Source: Cristatella mucedo (Eukaryota; Bryozoa; Phylactolaemata; Cristatellidae). From it: a stretch of DNA of 64,000 nt. The number at the start of each line of letters is the position of its first letter. The first letter of the stretch is position 1. The stretch lies in assembly GCA_009760855.2 (NCBI GenBank), contig WPIO01000072.1, positions 1,981,001-2,045,000 on the forward strand, read 5' to 3'. The notes under the pieces were generated by a model. That model did no database searches. It was not told where the DNA came from and was given only the letters and a program-made list of their open reading frames with translations. A program made the translations under genes and the position numbers. Below are positions 1 through 37,035 of this stretch, one piece after another.

Positions 1-3000
1 CACCTCTCCACCAAACAACCGAATTAGTGGCGAGTGGTCGCGTGCCAGCGCACCAACGCGCGCCAGATATCGACTAGCTCCAGGAGCCGCTTGCTGCGGA
101 CTGACCTAGGGTGCTTACGGGTATATATTCCGGAAAATTGTACGCAAATGCGGGCTGCATCGCGTGACAGCCGAGGCGGACGGTCCTAACAGTGAACCCG
201 GCTCCGCCAAAACTCGGCTCAGTCACGCACCAAGAAGCGCAAATTTTGACGCGCACGTAAAGAATAAAACGCAAAAGATGGTCCGCATTACCTCTTCCAG
301 AATTCTGCGGGCCGGACATTCCCCAGTTACGACTAGCAACAGACGCGAAGCAGAATCCGGCAGTCCCGGCATTAGGCGGCCATGAACTCCACTGGCTCGC
401 GGCAGGTTCCGGACCGAGGTCGTTGTTAATGACGCTTGTTACGTCAGCCACTCCACGACTTATTCCGCCCCGTCCTGGCATCGAGGCACGCAACGTGTGC
501 GAAGCTTGGTTATTGAGTCAAATTTAGTGACTCGTACCTTTTTGAACCATTTGAATTGTTCTGCATCTGCTTTAAGCTGCGCCTGCTGCGACGTAACAGG
601 AGAATTTTGGAGCGTGGCCACGCCCACCGCCGTTTCCGCCCCAGCCGGACTCACCACTCCGCCGGCCAACGGGCGCGCTGAGTACCACCTCGTTAGGCGC
701 AGCAGTTGGACAGTATCGGCTGACTAAGCTGGATTTAATTGCAATGGGTCAGCTGTGGTCGCCTGACCCGCTAGTCCTGCAGCGAGGGACTTTCTGACAG
801 TTAGTCGGCCTGTACGAACGCTATCCACTCTCCCTTCTTCTTACTCTCTTTCTCTTCTCTCCGCGCGCTCCGGAGCTGCTTCCACGACGGCTTCTACATC
901 ACTATGCAAGCTCGCTCTCATGCGTTTGCCTGCGTATGATACAATACAGCCGTCGTCGTCAACACCACAACTGGCTCATGGGAGCAACGTTCACCTTCAT
1001 CGCGCCGCCATCGTGCGCACGAGCCCCTACAAATTAACTGCGAAATGCTGCTACCGCAAGAACGGTGTAAATAGACGCCTATTCTCAGCCACAGGTGGAT
1101 ATGGCGGCCACAAGAATTGATAACTAGTTTTAAGCTCCATGGATGCCGACGACCGTATTCTACGCCTACCGACTCCGAGCGCGGCACATAGCGCACTACG
1201 AACGCGTCAGCAAAAGAGGCTTACTAGGAACCCCCGATCTTTAAATGTTTTTTGCAAAGGAATCTATCGCACAAACAGATCGAAATAAATATCTTTCTGT
1301 GCAATTCGGAAATTCTAAACATTAATCTTATAAATCGATTAGCGACAACACTGCACGCTTCACCGCACGCATTAGTAAATAATGGCTGTTTTGCGCGGCC
1401 GACGCAGCGACAACTGCTAGAAGCAGGTGGTCTTTTAATTTCGCTTTAAATGTCAAGTCTATTTAAATGATTTCGTGATGTAAATTAATAGAGTCTTTCA
1501 TAGCAAACCGCCACACAGCGACGTGCGGGGGGGGGGGCTCTCGAAACCTTTGGGCGTTGCCCGAACGGACCAACCTCGTGCGGCTGTGGCTATTCAAGCC
1601 TTCGGGCGTTACCCGAACAGGCCAACCAGGATGCAGTCTGCCCGTTGGCCTGGGTCGGCTATTAAGAGTTATTCCTTACAAATGTAGAACTGAAGGCACG
1701 GTCACCAAAGGATTTGAGATAAGATTGAGGCACAGAGAGGTGTAAGTAGTGCGAGCGGAGCGTTGAGGTTTGTGTAGTGCAGATAAGCAAGCCAGAACAA
1801 GAAAAAACAAACCTAAAAGTGAATGACTGGGCCTTCAAGTCGGTGCATTGCTGGATGGGGAGCTAGGCCATATCCTAAGAAGAAAGTGGTGTAACGCGAT
1901 AGCGAAGTACACGACAGGCCCTCATGGTCATCTTACTGATTGTACAAGCAGGACGATCAGCGAGGAGAGAGTTACATGAGTCTAGAATTTAAGTAAATAT
2001 TGCATGAATTAACTTGACTGTAGTATGCATACCGATAACAGACCGTCCGGATCTGTTCCTAAAGACTTTTCGCTGAATGAGCACATCGGCTGTACAAGGT
2101 CAGGTGACTTTTCGTATCTGGCATAAGTTTGGGATGATGCTTACTCGAGGGTTCAGGCCTTTCTTGTTGCCCATTGGCTGGCATTGTGCTAGCCACCGGG
2201 CTGCCCCCAACCGTGCAGCTGCGATCAGCAGCAGCAAGCACAGGCCCAGCTGCTATCTACTAGCCTGCAGAAGCAAAGGAAAGCCGGCCATGGGGCTCTG
2301 GTCGATAACGACTGCTATGTTTGTGCGGGAAGTCACGAACAGATCAAGACGGCTCAGGCAGATGCCGTTTATTACGAAAATGCAGAACCGGGCTGCACGG
2401 CCAGCATGCTGACTGGGCAACAGCTGCTGCAAGTGGGTCCACTGTTTCCACCTCAGCAGCTTCGGCCAGAGTAGTCCACTGTCGCAGTACAGCAGACCAA
2501 GCAACGACCAACGCCGAAGAAGAGTCGTGCCTGGCGACTTCAAGTCCTGTGCCCGGTCAGCCCTTCTACGATTGGTCGCCCCTACAAGGTGAAGGTTTAG
2601 CCCCCACGACCAAACCCTATAACGGCTTCTCCATATATCTGGCACAGACAGTTTCTTCGGCTCTCACGAAATCATGCAGTAGGAGAGCAAAGCCTTGCTG
2701 GTCTACCAAAGACGACATGCTTAGTTGCACGCAAGTATGACTTGGGTCACCACTCAGTATTCTACTGCTGAAAGAAACGACAAGAAAAGATAAGTAATCT
2801 GTGTGAACCATTGTTTTGGCCTATTCCACGAAGAGTGCAACAACCAGATTTACTATGTTGACACGGGCAGAAAAAGATAGCTTCTAAACTAAGAGTAAAT
2901 GTATTTCTACGGCAACTGGTCGGCAGAAGACCAGGTACTCCGATCAGAACATACTTTTCAACGAGATACCCAGACATACTGCATGTAAGGGGCATACATA

Positions 3001-3055
3001 AACGAATGAATGCCCCCTCTGACATAAGCCATATATGTTGCAAAGCAATGCCAAT
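1..3055. other. Intergenic DNA beyond the 3' end of AQR, no gene recognised
   Basis: The first 1.2 kb is moderately GC-rich with only short, unconvincing open frames. A G-run lies near 1527-1537. Two similar 29-bp units sharing a GGGCGTT.CCCGAAC core sit near 1547-1575 and 1599-1627. From about 2060 to 2780 both strands stay fairly open; this part is listed separately. I see no tRNA, no clear promoter and no transposon ends. Confidence 0.5.
2195..2602 (+). other. Unassigned open stretch, possible relic of coding sequence
   Basis: One plus-strand frame reads about 75 codons from near 2215 to a TAG near 2473. It has a glutamine-rich start and then a segment with the spacing C-Y-V-C and an acidic, alanine-rich part. 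The same frame continues after the TAG for about 40 basic, proline-rich codons to another TAG near 2600. The opposite strand is also open over 2253-2645. I do not recognise the protein. No splice sites could be tied to it. It may be a decayed exon, a retrocopy or chance. Confidence 0.15.
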
Positions 3056-3061
3056 TTTATT
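3056..3061 (-). terminator. Candidate poly(A) signal of AQR
   Basis: The minus strand reads AATAAA here, about 195 nt past the AQR stop codon, a normal distance for an animal 3' UTR. No transcript evidence is available. Confidence 0.45.
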
Positions 3062-3253
3062 GTTATGGTGTCATACGCAGCCGTGGATGACAAACAGCCT
3101 TCGGTGTTGTTCTTGCGCCCAGCATATAAGACGACAGTGCGGTACGTTGGCATAACCCAACTGCTTAGCCTATCATAAAAGAGCTATACATTGAAAAATA
3201 TGAAACACGGTAGCACGCGGTAGCAGCAGCTGTCCAGCTGCCAAACAGGCAAC

Positions 3254-28387
<25,134 letters not shown>

Positions 28388-28410
28388 TTTCGAAGAAAGC
28401 CAATTGGCCT
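28388..28410 (-). other. AQR: Likely 5' UTR and 3' splice site upstream of the AQR start codon
   Basis: On the minus strand a T-rich tract ends in CTTCGCAG about 21 nt before the AQR ATG. This looks like a 3' splice acceptor at 28409-28410. The first coding exon therefore probably has a short 5' UTR portion (28388-28408), with a separate non-coding first exon and the promoter further upstream. That exon was not found. Confidence 0.45.
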
Positions 28411-28529
28411 GCGAAGAATAATAAACAAAAATCATGAATGTTGCACGACCACATGGTGGGCGACTTAACCGTGCGTCGAAAAGCTGAAGTACAGCAAATG
28501 AGCATTCACTGCAAAAATGCCATTCGTTA

Positions 28530-28675
28530 GTTGATTCAACAGTCTCATTTGATTAGCAACAGAACAGCCTTAACGGCTATCACCACCGCTTGCAGTTCGC
28601 AATAAAAAATCGCCCATTGCAAGACTCGAACCCACGACCTTGGTCGTCAAGAGCAAGCACCTTACCTCATGGTCT
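28530..28675 (-). repeat. tRNA-derived SINE, copy 5
   Basis: Minus-strand copy: head AAGGTGCTTGCTCTTGACGA, B-box GGGTTCGAGTC, body AGCGGTGGTGATAGCCGTTA and an ATCAACTAA end. It lies about 120 bp upstream of the inferred AQR 5' UTR acceptor. Confidence 0.75.
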
Positions 28676-29093
28676 ATCACGATCTGCATTCATCCTACAA
28701 CTAGTGCCGAGACGGAGACCAAAGCATGCAATGTCCCCTGCTCTACTAGCCTGGAGTACAGCATCACCAACGGGATCTAATGCTCACATCAGCCCAGCAT
28801 CTGCCCTTCAGTATCTCTTTGCTTAGGCTAGAAGCAAGAAGTATCCTTGCCTAATAATAATAATAATAATAATAATATTGCACTTGATAACGCGCCCTCA
28901 GAGAACTTAATCTCTTTCTAGGCGCTTTACATTTGCTGCAAAGTGATACGCAATAGAATAGTAAGTAAAATCATGCTTGAAAAACAAACAAATTGAATAA
29001 CATGGTTAGGGGTTACATGCACTGGGTCAGCATGCAAATGTGGTTAGTGGCAGCATGAACAGTGTCAGCACGCATAAGCACATCGAGGACGAA

Positions 29094-29579
29094 TCACAAG
29101 GACCCACTAAATGCTGTCCTAAATAGGTATGTTTTTAAGTTTCTTTTAAATGTGGTCAGGTCAGGGGATGTTCTGATGCAGGTCGGGAGGCAGTTCCAGG
29201 CTGTGGGAGCATACGAGCTAAATGCACGGTCTCCAAAGGATTTAAGGTTTGTACGAGGTATTTCTAGACTGTTGGATTCCGAAAAGCGAGTGGTACGATG
29301 CTTTGCCTGATGGGGTAGTATCTCTGAAAGATAGGCTGGAGCCATAGAATGAAGAGACCTAAAAGTGAGCGACAAAACCTTGAAGTCAATCCGTTGCTTG
29401 ACTGGTAACCAGTGCAGGTCGGCGAGAAGTGGAGTAATGTGGCAACTGCGACGCTCACGACAGACAAGCCTAGCTGCAGAGTTTTGCACCAGCTGCAATC
29501 GCCTGATCGCACATGCTGGTAGGCCAGTAAGCAGTGAGTTGCAGAAGTCGAGACGAGATGTCACGAATGCATGGACCAA
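29094..29579 (-). pseudogene. LINE ORF2 C-terminal part
   Basis: This 161-codon frame has the conserved block found after the palm in CR1/L2-type proteins: [46 protein letters not shown]. It ends SGSL. The same block is repeated in the copies at 16770-17051, 42294-42698 and 53468-53752. Confidence 0.85.
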
Positions 29580-30729
29580 CTTGGACGTGGTATCCTTTAT
29601 CTAAACAAGCCCTAATTTTAGCAATGTTATGAAGCTGAAAATAGGCTGATTTGACTGTGGAGCTGATGTGGTCGTCTAACGAGAGGTCGCTTTGGAATAT
29701 GACACCTAGATTTCGAGCTGATGCAACTGGAGATATGCTGGCAGAGCCAATTTTGAAAGTCAGCCTTTCCAATTTCTGAATAACACTAGGTTTGCCCATA
29801 ACTAGTAAGTTAGTTTTATCATCGTTTAGTTTTAGAAAATTTGCTGCCATCCATGATCGGATGTCATCAATGCATGCAGCAAGTGAGTTGAGAGAATTTG
29901 AGGTGCTCGAAGGCTGGGAGGGATCAAAGCAAAGGTACAACTGAGTGTCATCCGCATAGAAGTGAAAGCCTAGATTGTGCTTGGCAATCACATCAGCGAG
30001 AGGGAGAGTATAAACGGTGAAAAGGACCGGACCTAGCACAGAGCCCTGAGGTACTCCATATTTTAGAGGTACTTCAGATGATCTTTGTCCATTCACGTGA
30101 ACACTCTGGAGTCTCCCACTGAGATAGGACCTGAACCACTGCAGAGCAGTGCCAGTGATGCCCAGGCGAGATGAGAGGCGCTCTAGAAGTACTTTGTGAT
30201 CGATGGTATCAAAAGCTGCCGAAAGATCGAGCAAAACAAGAAGAGACACTCTACCCATGTCTGCATTCCTAAGTAGGTCGTTGTATACCCGAAGCAATGC
30301 TGACTCTGTGGAGTGATTAGCTCTAAAGCCAGACTGGAACTTACTAGCAAGGTGTGAGGTTTCGATATACGAGTTCAGCTGGTCTGCCGCGACCCGTTCC
30401 AGTGTCTTTGATAGGAATGGTAGAAGGGAGACTGGGCGGTAGTTGCTTAAGTTCTCTTGGTCTAGTGTAGCTTTCTTGAGAAGTGGCCTGACTACAGCTT
30501 TTTTGAAAGGTGCTGGGACCTGACCTGAGGCTAATGACATATTAATGATGTTGGTTATGCATGGCAGCAGCAGATCGAGCAGGACAGTGGGAATAGGGTC
30601 CAGTGGACTTGTTGTCTTCTTTGATTGAGATACGAGCTTTAGGACTATGTCACTGGTGACCTGCTTAAATGCAGACATTGAGGCGCAGCCAGGAACCGAG
30701 GAACAGCATTCTAGTGGGAAGGTTGTCAT
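29470..30729 (-). pseudogene. LINE reverse transcriptase (frame-disrupted ORF2 part)
   Basis: This 419-codon open frame covers the fingers and palm of a non-LTR reverse transcriptase: a NYRPVSLLPFLSK block, AAFDTIDH (first catalytic Asp), QGSVLGP and YADD (catalytic pair). It overlaps the linker frame at its start and the C-terminal frame at its end in different phases, so at least two frameshifts separate them. The copy cannot make the full ORF2 protein unless these are assembly errors. Confidence 0.88.
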
Positions 30730-31183
30730 CGCAGGGATGGATTCCCTGATTTTGTCTACTGCACAAAGAATCGAGAGAGAAGCGATCGGCTAGATCATCA
30801 CAAGGATCATCAGGTAAGGAGCTAACCTGGGAACGGTTGAGGAGATGGTTTATTGTCGACATCAGCATTTTTGGATTGTGCATCTGTGATTCAACAATGT
30901 TTCTATAGAAGCTAGACTTAGCCTTTGCTAGGATCGATTGGTACGACCTACAGTAGTCTTCATATGCCTGTCGATGGACAGTTAGTCCGGATCTTTTGTA
31001 TGCCTTTTCAAGCTTTCGTTTAGTAGACTTGGCTAGTTTAATGTCTGTGGTAAACCATAGGCCGTCTGGGTGGGGGCGCACAGTGCGCTTTGTCAAAGGT
31101 GCAAACTCGTCGAGCGTGTCAGCTAGTGTCGTGTTGTAGCAATCTACCAGTGATGACAGATCGGAGGGAGGACTGAGCAGCAA
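30665..31183 (-). pseudogene. LINE ORF2 linker between endonuclease and reverse transcriptase
   Basis: A 172-codon frame with the basic linker typical of CR1/L2 ORF2, including TDIKLAKSTKRKLEK, AKSSFYRNIV and STINHLLNRS. It runs out of frame just before the reverse-transcriptase block. No endonuclease motifs precede it before the truncation point. Confidence 0.75.
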
Positions 31184-31239
31184 AGGTGAAGCAGATATGC
31201 TCGCACGGACAGCATCGATGTCAAGGGTCTTGGCCTGAA

Positions 31240-31400
31240 TTAGTCAATCCTAATTACAATAATTTTAATTAAATGATAAAACTATCCTTTAGACAACTAC
31301 AACTCGTTCTAGGCCCTTTACATGAGCTGGAAAAAAGCATGTCAATTGGTAGTGATACAATGCACAATGTCAGCAGGCTGCTGCATGCACATCCACAGGT
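31240..31400 (-). repeat. Degraded LINE 3'-end fragment
   Basis: Weak match to the LINE tail (AATTAAATG, TTCTAGGCCCTTTACAT..GCTGGAA, TGTCAGCAGGCTGCTGCATGC). It directly abuts the 5' end of the longer copy, so the younger element may have landed next to or inside an older one. Confidence 0.4.
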
Positions 31401-31784
31401 GCTAGCCAACTACTACAACTGGATCTTCAGCTGCACACTGTCACAAATGCAAGCTGCTTGCATGGAAAACCAAAATGCACAAGATTTCAAATGTACAAAT
31501 TTTCAATGTACAAGACCCAGCATGCTCCTTCCACAGAATATCCGGCTGCTTTTGGCAGGTTGAGCGCCCCTTGGCTTTATCCTGGTTATGCAACAACACC
31601 CTGCCGACTATGCAACTTCGAATGATAAGGCAGTGGATACACAAGGCAGCGAAGATCACAAACAGAATGACGATTTAAACGAGAGATTTCAGAATGTACA
31701 GCACACAATAAGGACCTAAATCACAACACAGCAAGCAGCTATATTGGAACAGAAACTCTAATACAAGCGCACCAGCTCCTCACA

Positions 31785-32372
31785 GTATTCGCGGGGTCCG
31801 TGTGAATTGTCCTTTGCATGCCTATGCATTACTGACAATTCAATGCCTAAATTTCCCAATGCCTCCAATTCCTATGCTGACATTCAATAAGCCTGCCACT
31901 GAGAGAGGAAGCACAGCTGAAGCAAGAGAGTTATTGAAACACTATAGCGTGATGGCGAAGCTTCTATGACAAGCTCATTAGCTTAGTGTGGGTGTGAACC
32001 TCGATAAAGCTTAAAATAGACCTTAACATCGGCATACATTACACATATCGACCTGTCAAGGTTCTCGATTTCACCGGATGTCCTATCCACGTGACATTAT
32101 AGAACCTTTGATACCAATCAGACAAGCAATGGCCCATGCACCATCCAAAACCCAAAATGCCATGTAATCGAATTTAGAGATGCACACAGTTCTCGACACC
32201 AGAGCGATAACAATAACTTTCTTATTAAAAGTTGATGCAGACAACCAATAAAATGTTGTTTTGATTTGACACATACATATACAAATGAGCAAGGGCCTAA
32301 GTAAAGTGCCTAGAAAGTGGGTAGTTCTCTTAAGATGCTATACAAATATCTTATTATTACTGCTATTATTAT
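31785..32372 (+). repeat. Degraded LINE 3' UTR and tail fragments, plus orientation
   Basis: The segment near 31790-31920 resembles the family 3' UTR (GGGTCCGTGTGAATTGTCCTT, GCATGCCTATGCAT). The segment near 32290-32372 resembles the tail (AAGTGCCTAGAAAGTGGGTAG, then TTATTATTACTGC). Unrelated sequence separates them. Confidence 0.4.
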
Positions 32373-32708
32373 CACCTGATTCACAAAGTGCTGACTCCCC
32401 AAAGATATAACATAGGGCTAGAAAGAGAGCCAATTATGCTGCTCCCTTCACATGTTGAACCCGAGACCCCGAGGTCTTAGCAACTCACTTGCTTTGACAC
32501 ACATCTTAAACATAGCTAATTCTGGTCGATTTTGCTTCTTAAATATCACACACATAAACACACTCAGTGCAAATAACATAGCCAGAAAGCTGTTTGATTC
32601 CCTGTTCACTGAAACAATTTAAAGGTGTAAAATGGATAATAACAAAGTAAGATGGAATGTCTGCAATAAAGGTTTAAAGAAATGGATGCAAATCTGTGAG
32701 TGCCCCTG

Positions 32709-33775
32709 TGATGATAATAATAATAATAATACACTTGCATAGACCCCTCGGAGAACCTAATCTCTCTCGGCACTTTAAAGAAGCACGATCGAATGGTTAG
32801 CAGTAACTGCACAATGTCAGCAAGCATAAAATGGTTAGAGGAAACATGCAGTGGCAACATGCAAAATATGGCAAGTGGGTAGCATGCACAGTGTCAGCAC
32901 ACATAAGCACACAGAGGACAAATCACAGGGACCTATTAAATGCTTTGATAAAGAGTTGCGTTAATGTCGTCACGTCGGAGGATGTAGTGAAATCAGTCGG
33001 GAATTAGTTCCACATTTTGGGAGCATACTCTCTAAAGGATTGAGGTTTAGGCGATGCATAGCTACACGATTTGAGTCAGAAGAGCAGGTGGTACGATGCC
33101 TAGCCTTGTTGGGGAGTAGTTCTGATAGGTTGGCCGGAGCCAGAGAATGAAGGGGCCAAAAAGTGAGGGACAGAACCTTAAAGGTCAATGTGCTGCTCGA
33201 ATGGGAGCCACAGCAGCTCGGCGAGAAGAGGTGTGAAGTGGCAACTTCGAAGCTCACGACAGACAAACCTAGCTTCAGAGTTTTGCATCAACTGTGAGTG
33301 CCTGATTGGACAGGCCGGTAGACCAGGAAGCAGTGAGTTACAGAAGTCGATACGAGATATCACAAATGCATGGACCAATTCGTATGCAGTATCTCTGTCT
33401 AAGCAAGCCCTAATTTTAGCAATCTCATATAGCTGAAGGTAGGCAGACTTGACTGTGGAGCTGATATGGGCGTCTAGTGCACGGTTGCTTTGGAACAGTA
33501 CGTCTAGATTTCGTGCCGATACACAGGAGATATGCTGGTAGAGCAGATTTTGAGCGTCAGATATTCCAATTTCTGAATCACACTTGGTTTTCTCACAGCT
33601 AGTAAGTTCGCTTTATCATTGTTCAGTTTACCAAGTTTGCTGACTTCCATATGCGGATGTCATTTATTCATGCAGCAAGAGAGTGGAGAGAATTTGACGT
33701 CGTGGAGGGCTGGAAGGGATCAAAGCAAAGGAACAGTTGCATGCCATCTGCGTCGAAGTGAAAGCCACTGAAGTC
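32709..33775 (-). mobile_element. Older, diverged LINE copy
   Basis: It runs from a TAATAATAATAAT tail through the 3' UTR, the C-terminal block (LADLHWLP-like region in broken frames at 32970-33378) and into the palm region near 33720-33775. It is much more diverged from the 28852 copy than the copy at 16541 is. Confidence 0.75.
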
Positions 33776-36286
33776 GTACTCGCCAACGTGGAGCTAATAT
33801 GCCAACATTCGTAAAATGCTTATGGTCATGAATACAGCGTGGTGGGATGCGGCCTATAGTAACTAATTCTATGCGGCTAAAACGGCGTGCAACGAATGAG
33901 ATTAATCTGGAATAAACACCACCCGCAGCGGAGCGTTTGCCGAGGTCGACGTGAGGACTAAAGATCGCCAGTGATTCCAATAACACCACAGTGTAAAACA
34001 CATGATAATAATTTCAACATGGCGTGTCTCTGACTCGCCTCTGTACGGTGCGAAGGCAGGACCTGGCTTAAACGATACCAAAACACGCGAAGTTCGTTAT
34101 TCTCTGGACGCCGCCATTTGTGACGATCAAATAATTCCCTTGCTCCGCAACAGCTAACAATAGAGTAATTCCATCGAGCGGTTGATACACAAAAATATAA
34201 GCATCAACTATAAATATTATTTCTAAGTAATAATAAGTTGAATAAATTTTAAGAAACTTTACTGCAGTCTTGGGGCACGGTTTCCATTGCGGCCGTTTCC
34301 AGGTCGCGCAAGTTTAAGGGTATATCTATGTATATATATTTTTTTAATGTGTCTTATGGTCATTCCCATTGGTCAACCAGTCACCATTGTTCCTGCCTGC
34401 ATGGCGACGGGCGGCTATAGCGATTCGCCCGCGCTGCTGCCCCTATAAGCTGTCATTGTTAACCGAGATAGCATTGGGGCGAAGCTCTAAACTGCACCTA
34501 CACAGTCCGTTTTCCACTCGTCAGTTGGACAAAGTAAGAACCGATTGGTCCTTTTTCGTCCGGCATTTGGACAGAGAGAACATTGAGTGGAGTGTAGCAG
34601 CGTTCCCACCCTCCGTTTGCTGTCCGCCCGCAATCCGTTAGTTGTTCCGTAAAAGCTCCATCCAAAGCGGAATGAGCAGTCGGTCTTCAGGAACGTGGTC
34701 AGGATTTTGGTAAATGGAGAAACCTCGACTTTAGGAACTAGAAACGAAGTCGGTGCTGTTTCTTTGAAATTGGTTCAGAAAATCTCCTTTGCCCCCTAAA
34801 AACCTTGCTATTTTAACTCGTATTGTTATTTTCACTGTTCACTTGAACTCTCAGTTTAGCCCTTCTCTGAAAGCTCTTTGCCAAAGGTGCATCACCCACA
34901 AACTTCTTACGCCACGCTTAAAAGAAATTCGTAGTCCTGTAGCGCCTTGCTGGCCTTGGCTTAATTTTAGCGCGAACAAGAACTGTTCGGCGGGCGAAAA
35001 CTCCTTTGTCCTGGAGCAGTGAGCCAGAGAGGAACGCCAGTGCGGTTAGATAGCAGGAGCTTAAGAGCGAGCTAGGAAGCTCTGAGACCAGTGGTGGCAA
35101 TTCGGCCTTTAGAATTGGTCTGATATCCGCGGGAGCTACTGATTGATGTTGGCTGGCCTGTCAACCTCGGCCATAATTCTGTCCAAAAAGAATCGTCTGG
35201 AACCTATTAGGCATTCAAGCTGGACAGAGGTCCCCTTCCAGTGGCCTAGGGACGGTATCAATTCCTTACCGTGATGGGCCACAGTGTCGGGCCCAATACC
35301 TCTAAGCTCTCGCCCCATCGTCTCAGCTAGGTATTTAAGAGTCAAGCGACGCTCGCTCTTGGTCTTTTGTTCGGCTCCGCCCTTCGACACCGTCGGACTC
35401 GTTTCTCTGAAAGCGACAGAGGGAGAGCGGGCTGTTCACCGGCGATTGACTGGACAGGACGAGGCAGCGCTAGGAGGATTCGGTGGACTCCACCGAATAC
35501 GGTCGTATCGCGCCCGAGCTAGCATTTTGTGTTTCTATTGTGTTGTGTGTGTGAGCGCTCGCACGCGGTTTCGGCATAGGGATTTGCCGGTGCGAGCTAC
35601 ACGTAGTTGGTGTGGTGTGAGATATTCCGTTGGTTCGGGCTCCTTTGTCTATTTGGGCCGTTCCCCCTAGAGACGCAGGAAGCCTAAGTGTGGAGACGTG
35701 TTTCCTCGTCAAGAGTGCTTGAGGTGGTATGTGAGGTATTTCTGCCGTTAAGGTGGAAGCGGAGCCCTAGTTCTTCAGTCAGGGTCTAGGCTCTGGTTTG
35801 GGCTCCTCGTCTTATTTGGGTCGTTCCCCGCAATAGACTTAGGTAGCCTAAGTGGGGGGGGACGCATTCCCCCCACAAGAGTGCTTGTGCTGTTGAGAGC
35901 GTGCGAGGAGTGTGGAGACAAAACTGAGCTAAACGCGCAGCGACTTTGTGCGCTTGCGAATAAAGCTCAATAGAATCCCCAATTTGTGTGTCTCGCTTTC
36001 CAATTCACGCCGCGGACTCACGACCCCCTTTAGTAACGACAAGTACGTCAACGCCAGAAACGCTCGTTTCGTGGTGGCCTGCTTATTGCACGTATACGCG
36101 CACCGAACGGCATTAAGCGGTAGGTAACGCCGCTAGGTAAGCGGCAGGTTAAGTCTACTCCGCTGAGCTTTCGGCGTTACAGCCCTATCTGGAGAGCCCG
36201 ACAAGCGCTGGACAAGGTCTCGGCGCTTGACAGGTCTCGTTAAGCCTGTCGAAAAACAGTTTACCTATTAGCAACTCCCAAATACG
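33776..36286. other. Intergenic, partly GC-rich block without a recognised gene
   Basis: From about 34260 to 36200 the DNA is richer in G and C and poor in the local repeats. A TATTTAAG box near 35332 lies about 620 bp before an AATAAAG near 35950 with GT-rich sequence after it. Two imperfect copies of a roughly 105-bp unit lie 163 bp apart (35632 and 35795). The layout could be a solo LTR, a retroelement leader or a promoter with a short transcript. I could not find matching TG...CA ends or a coding frame. Confidence 0.35.
35632..35905. repeat. Imperfect 163-bp-period tandem repeat
   Basis: Units at about 35632-35740 and 35795-35905 share GGTT.GGGCTCCT, ATTTGGG.CGTTCCCC, AGCCTAAGTG and AAGAGTGCTTG. 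The second unit is interrupted by G and C runs. Confidence 0.6.
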
Positions 36287-36500
36287 ATGCTAATATTAAT
36301 AGTAATAGTACTACATTTGTATAGCGACCCCAGAGGATTGAATCTCTTTCTAGGCACTTTACAGATGCTGTTTAGAAAGCATTATCAAATGATCGGTGCT
36401 AACATTCACAAGCAGTAGGCACAGTGTAAGCAAGTACATGCACACGAGAGACGAATCACGAAGACACTAATGATGCCACTTAATAAAAGATGTTATTTAT
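36287..36500 (-). mobile_element. LINE 3'-end fragment
   Basis: A TAATATTAATAGTAATAG tail, then GTATAGCGACCCCAGAGGA, the CTAGGCACTTTACAGATGCTG segment and the GCACACGAGAGACGAATCAC 3' UTR block in minus orientation. Confidence 0.65.
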
Positions 36501-36764
36501 AAAAAAAAATGGCCCGCCTGGAAATGGACACTTAAAAAACGCATCAAAGCCACGCCGCCGTTCTAGAGTTCTTACTAGTACTTCTCAACAAAGAAAGACG
36601 TTTGCCCGACCTGGGGGAAGCACCTTGAACCTGAGATGCAGAAAAAAAAAGAAAAGTGTCATCTAATACTTAATGTGGTCCCATGTTTGTGAACAACGAG
36701 AAATTCTATATCCGCCAGATTACGACAGCCCCAGAGATTATTACTGGGACGCGACAGCTCAGGA

Positions 36765-36905
36765 GGCTCAACACGACCGAGTTCGTGGGTTCGAATCCTG
36801 CAGCTGGCCGTTTCTATTTTTACAACTGCAAGCGATGGCGACAGCCGATAAGGCTCATCCGCCGCTATGCAAATGAGGATGCTAAATCAGCTAAGATTTA
36901 GCGAT
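36765..36905 (+). repeat. tRNA-derived SINE, copy 6
   Basis: Head with GACCGAGTTCGTGGG and the B-box GGGTTCGAATCC, body AAGCGATGGCGACAGCCGATA, then CCGCCGCTATGCAAATGAGG and the final AAATCAGCTAA. The copy lacks a clear A box. Confidence 0.7.
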
Positions 36906-37030
36906 TCCTTAATTACAGTCTATAGTAGCAGAATTCGTGAAAACTCTTGGTGCAGACACATGAAATTTGCAGCTATAGTTAGACGTAGCGATATCGAGAC
37001 TAAAATCTACCGACAGCCTACAGTCTAGTA

Positions 37031-37035
37031 GGAGA
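37031..37035. repeat. Left target-site duplication of the LTR element (GGAGA)
   Basis: GGAGA directly precedes the TGTAG end of the low-coordinate LTR and is repeated at 41572-41576. A 5-bp duplication is usual for Ty3/Gypsy elements. Confidence 0.85.

Larger units (their letters stand above)
28852..31234 (-). mobile_element. CR1/L2-like non-LTR retrotransposon, longest copy, 5'-truncated
   Basis: A TAA-repeat tail marks the 3' end at 28852-28877. The element encodes the linker after the endonuclease, a reverse transcriptase and the usual C-terminal domain, in three overlapping frames (30665-31183, 29470-30729, 29094-29579). Motifs include LLDLSAAFDTIDH, GVPQGSVLGP and FYADDTQLYL. No apurinic endonuclease is present, so the copy is truncated near 31234. 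At least a dozen shorter copies of the same family lie in this window. The CR1/L2 placement rests on recalled motif style, not on a tree. Confidence 0.88.

Noticed and set aside
74-727. Overlapping open frames near the left end
   Set aside because: Open on both strands because of high GC content. No recognisable domains, no start context and no splice support.
29062-29310. Plus-strand 82-codon frame that also occurs at 16738-16986
   Set aside because: It is the antisense shadow of the LINE C-terminal block and recurs only because the LINE does.
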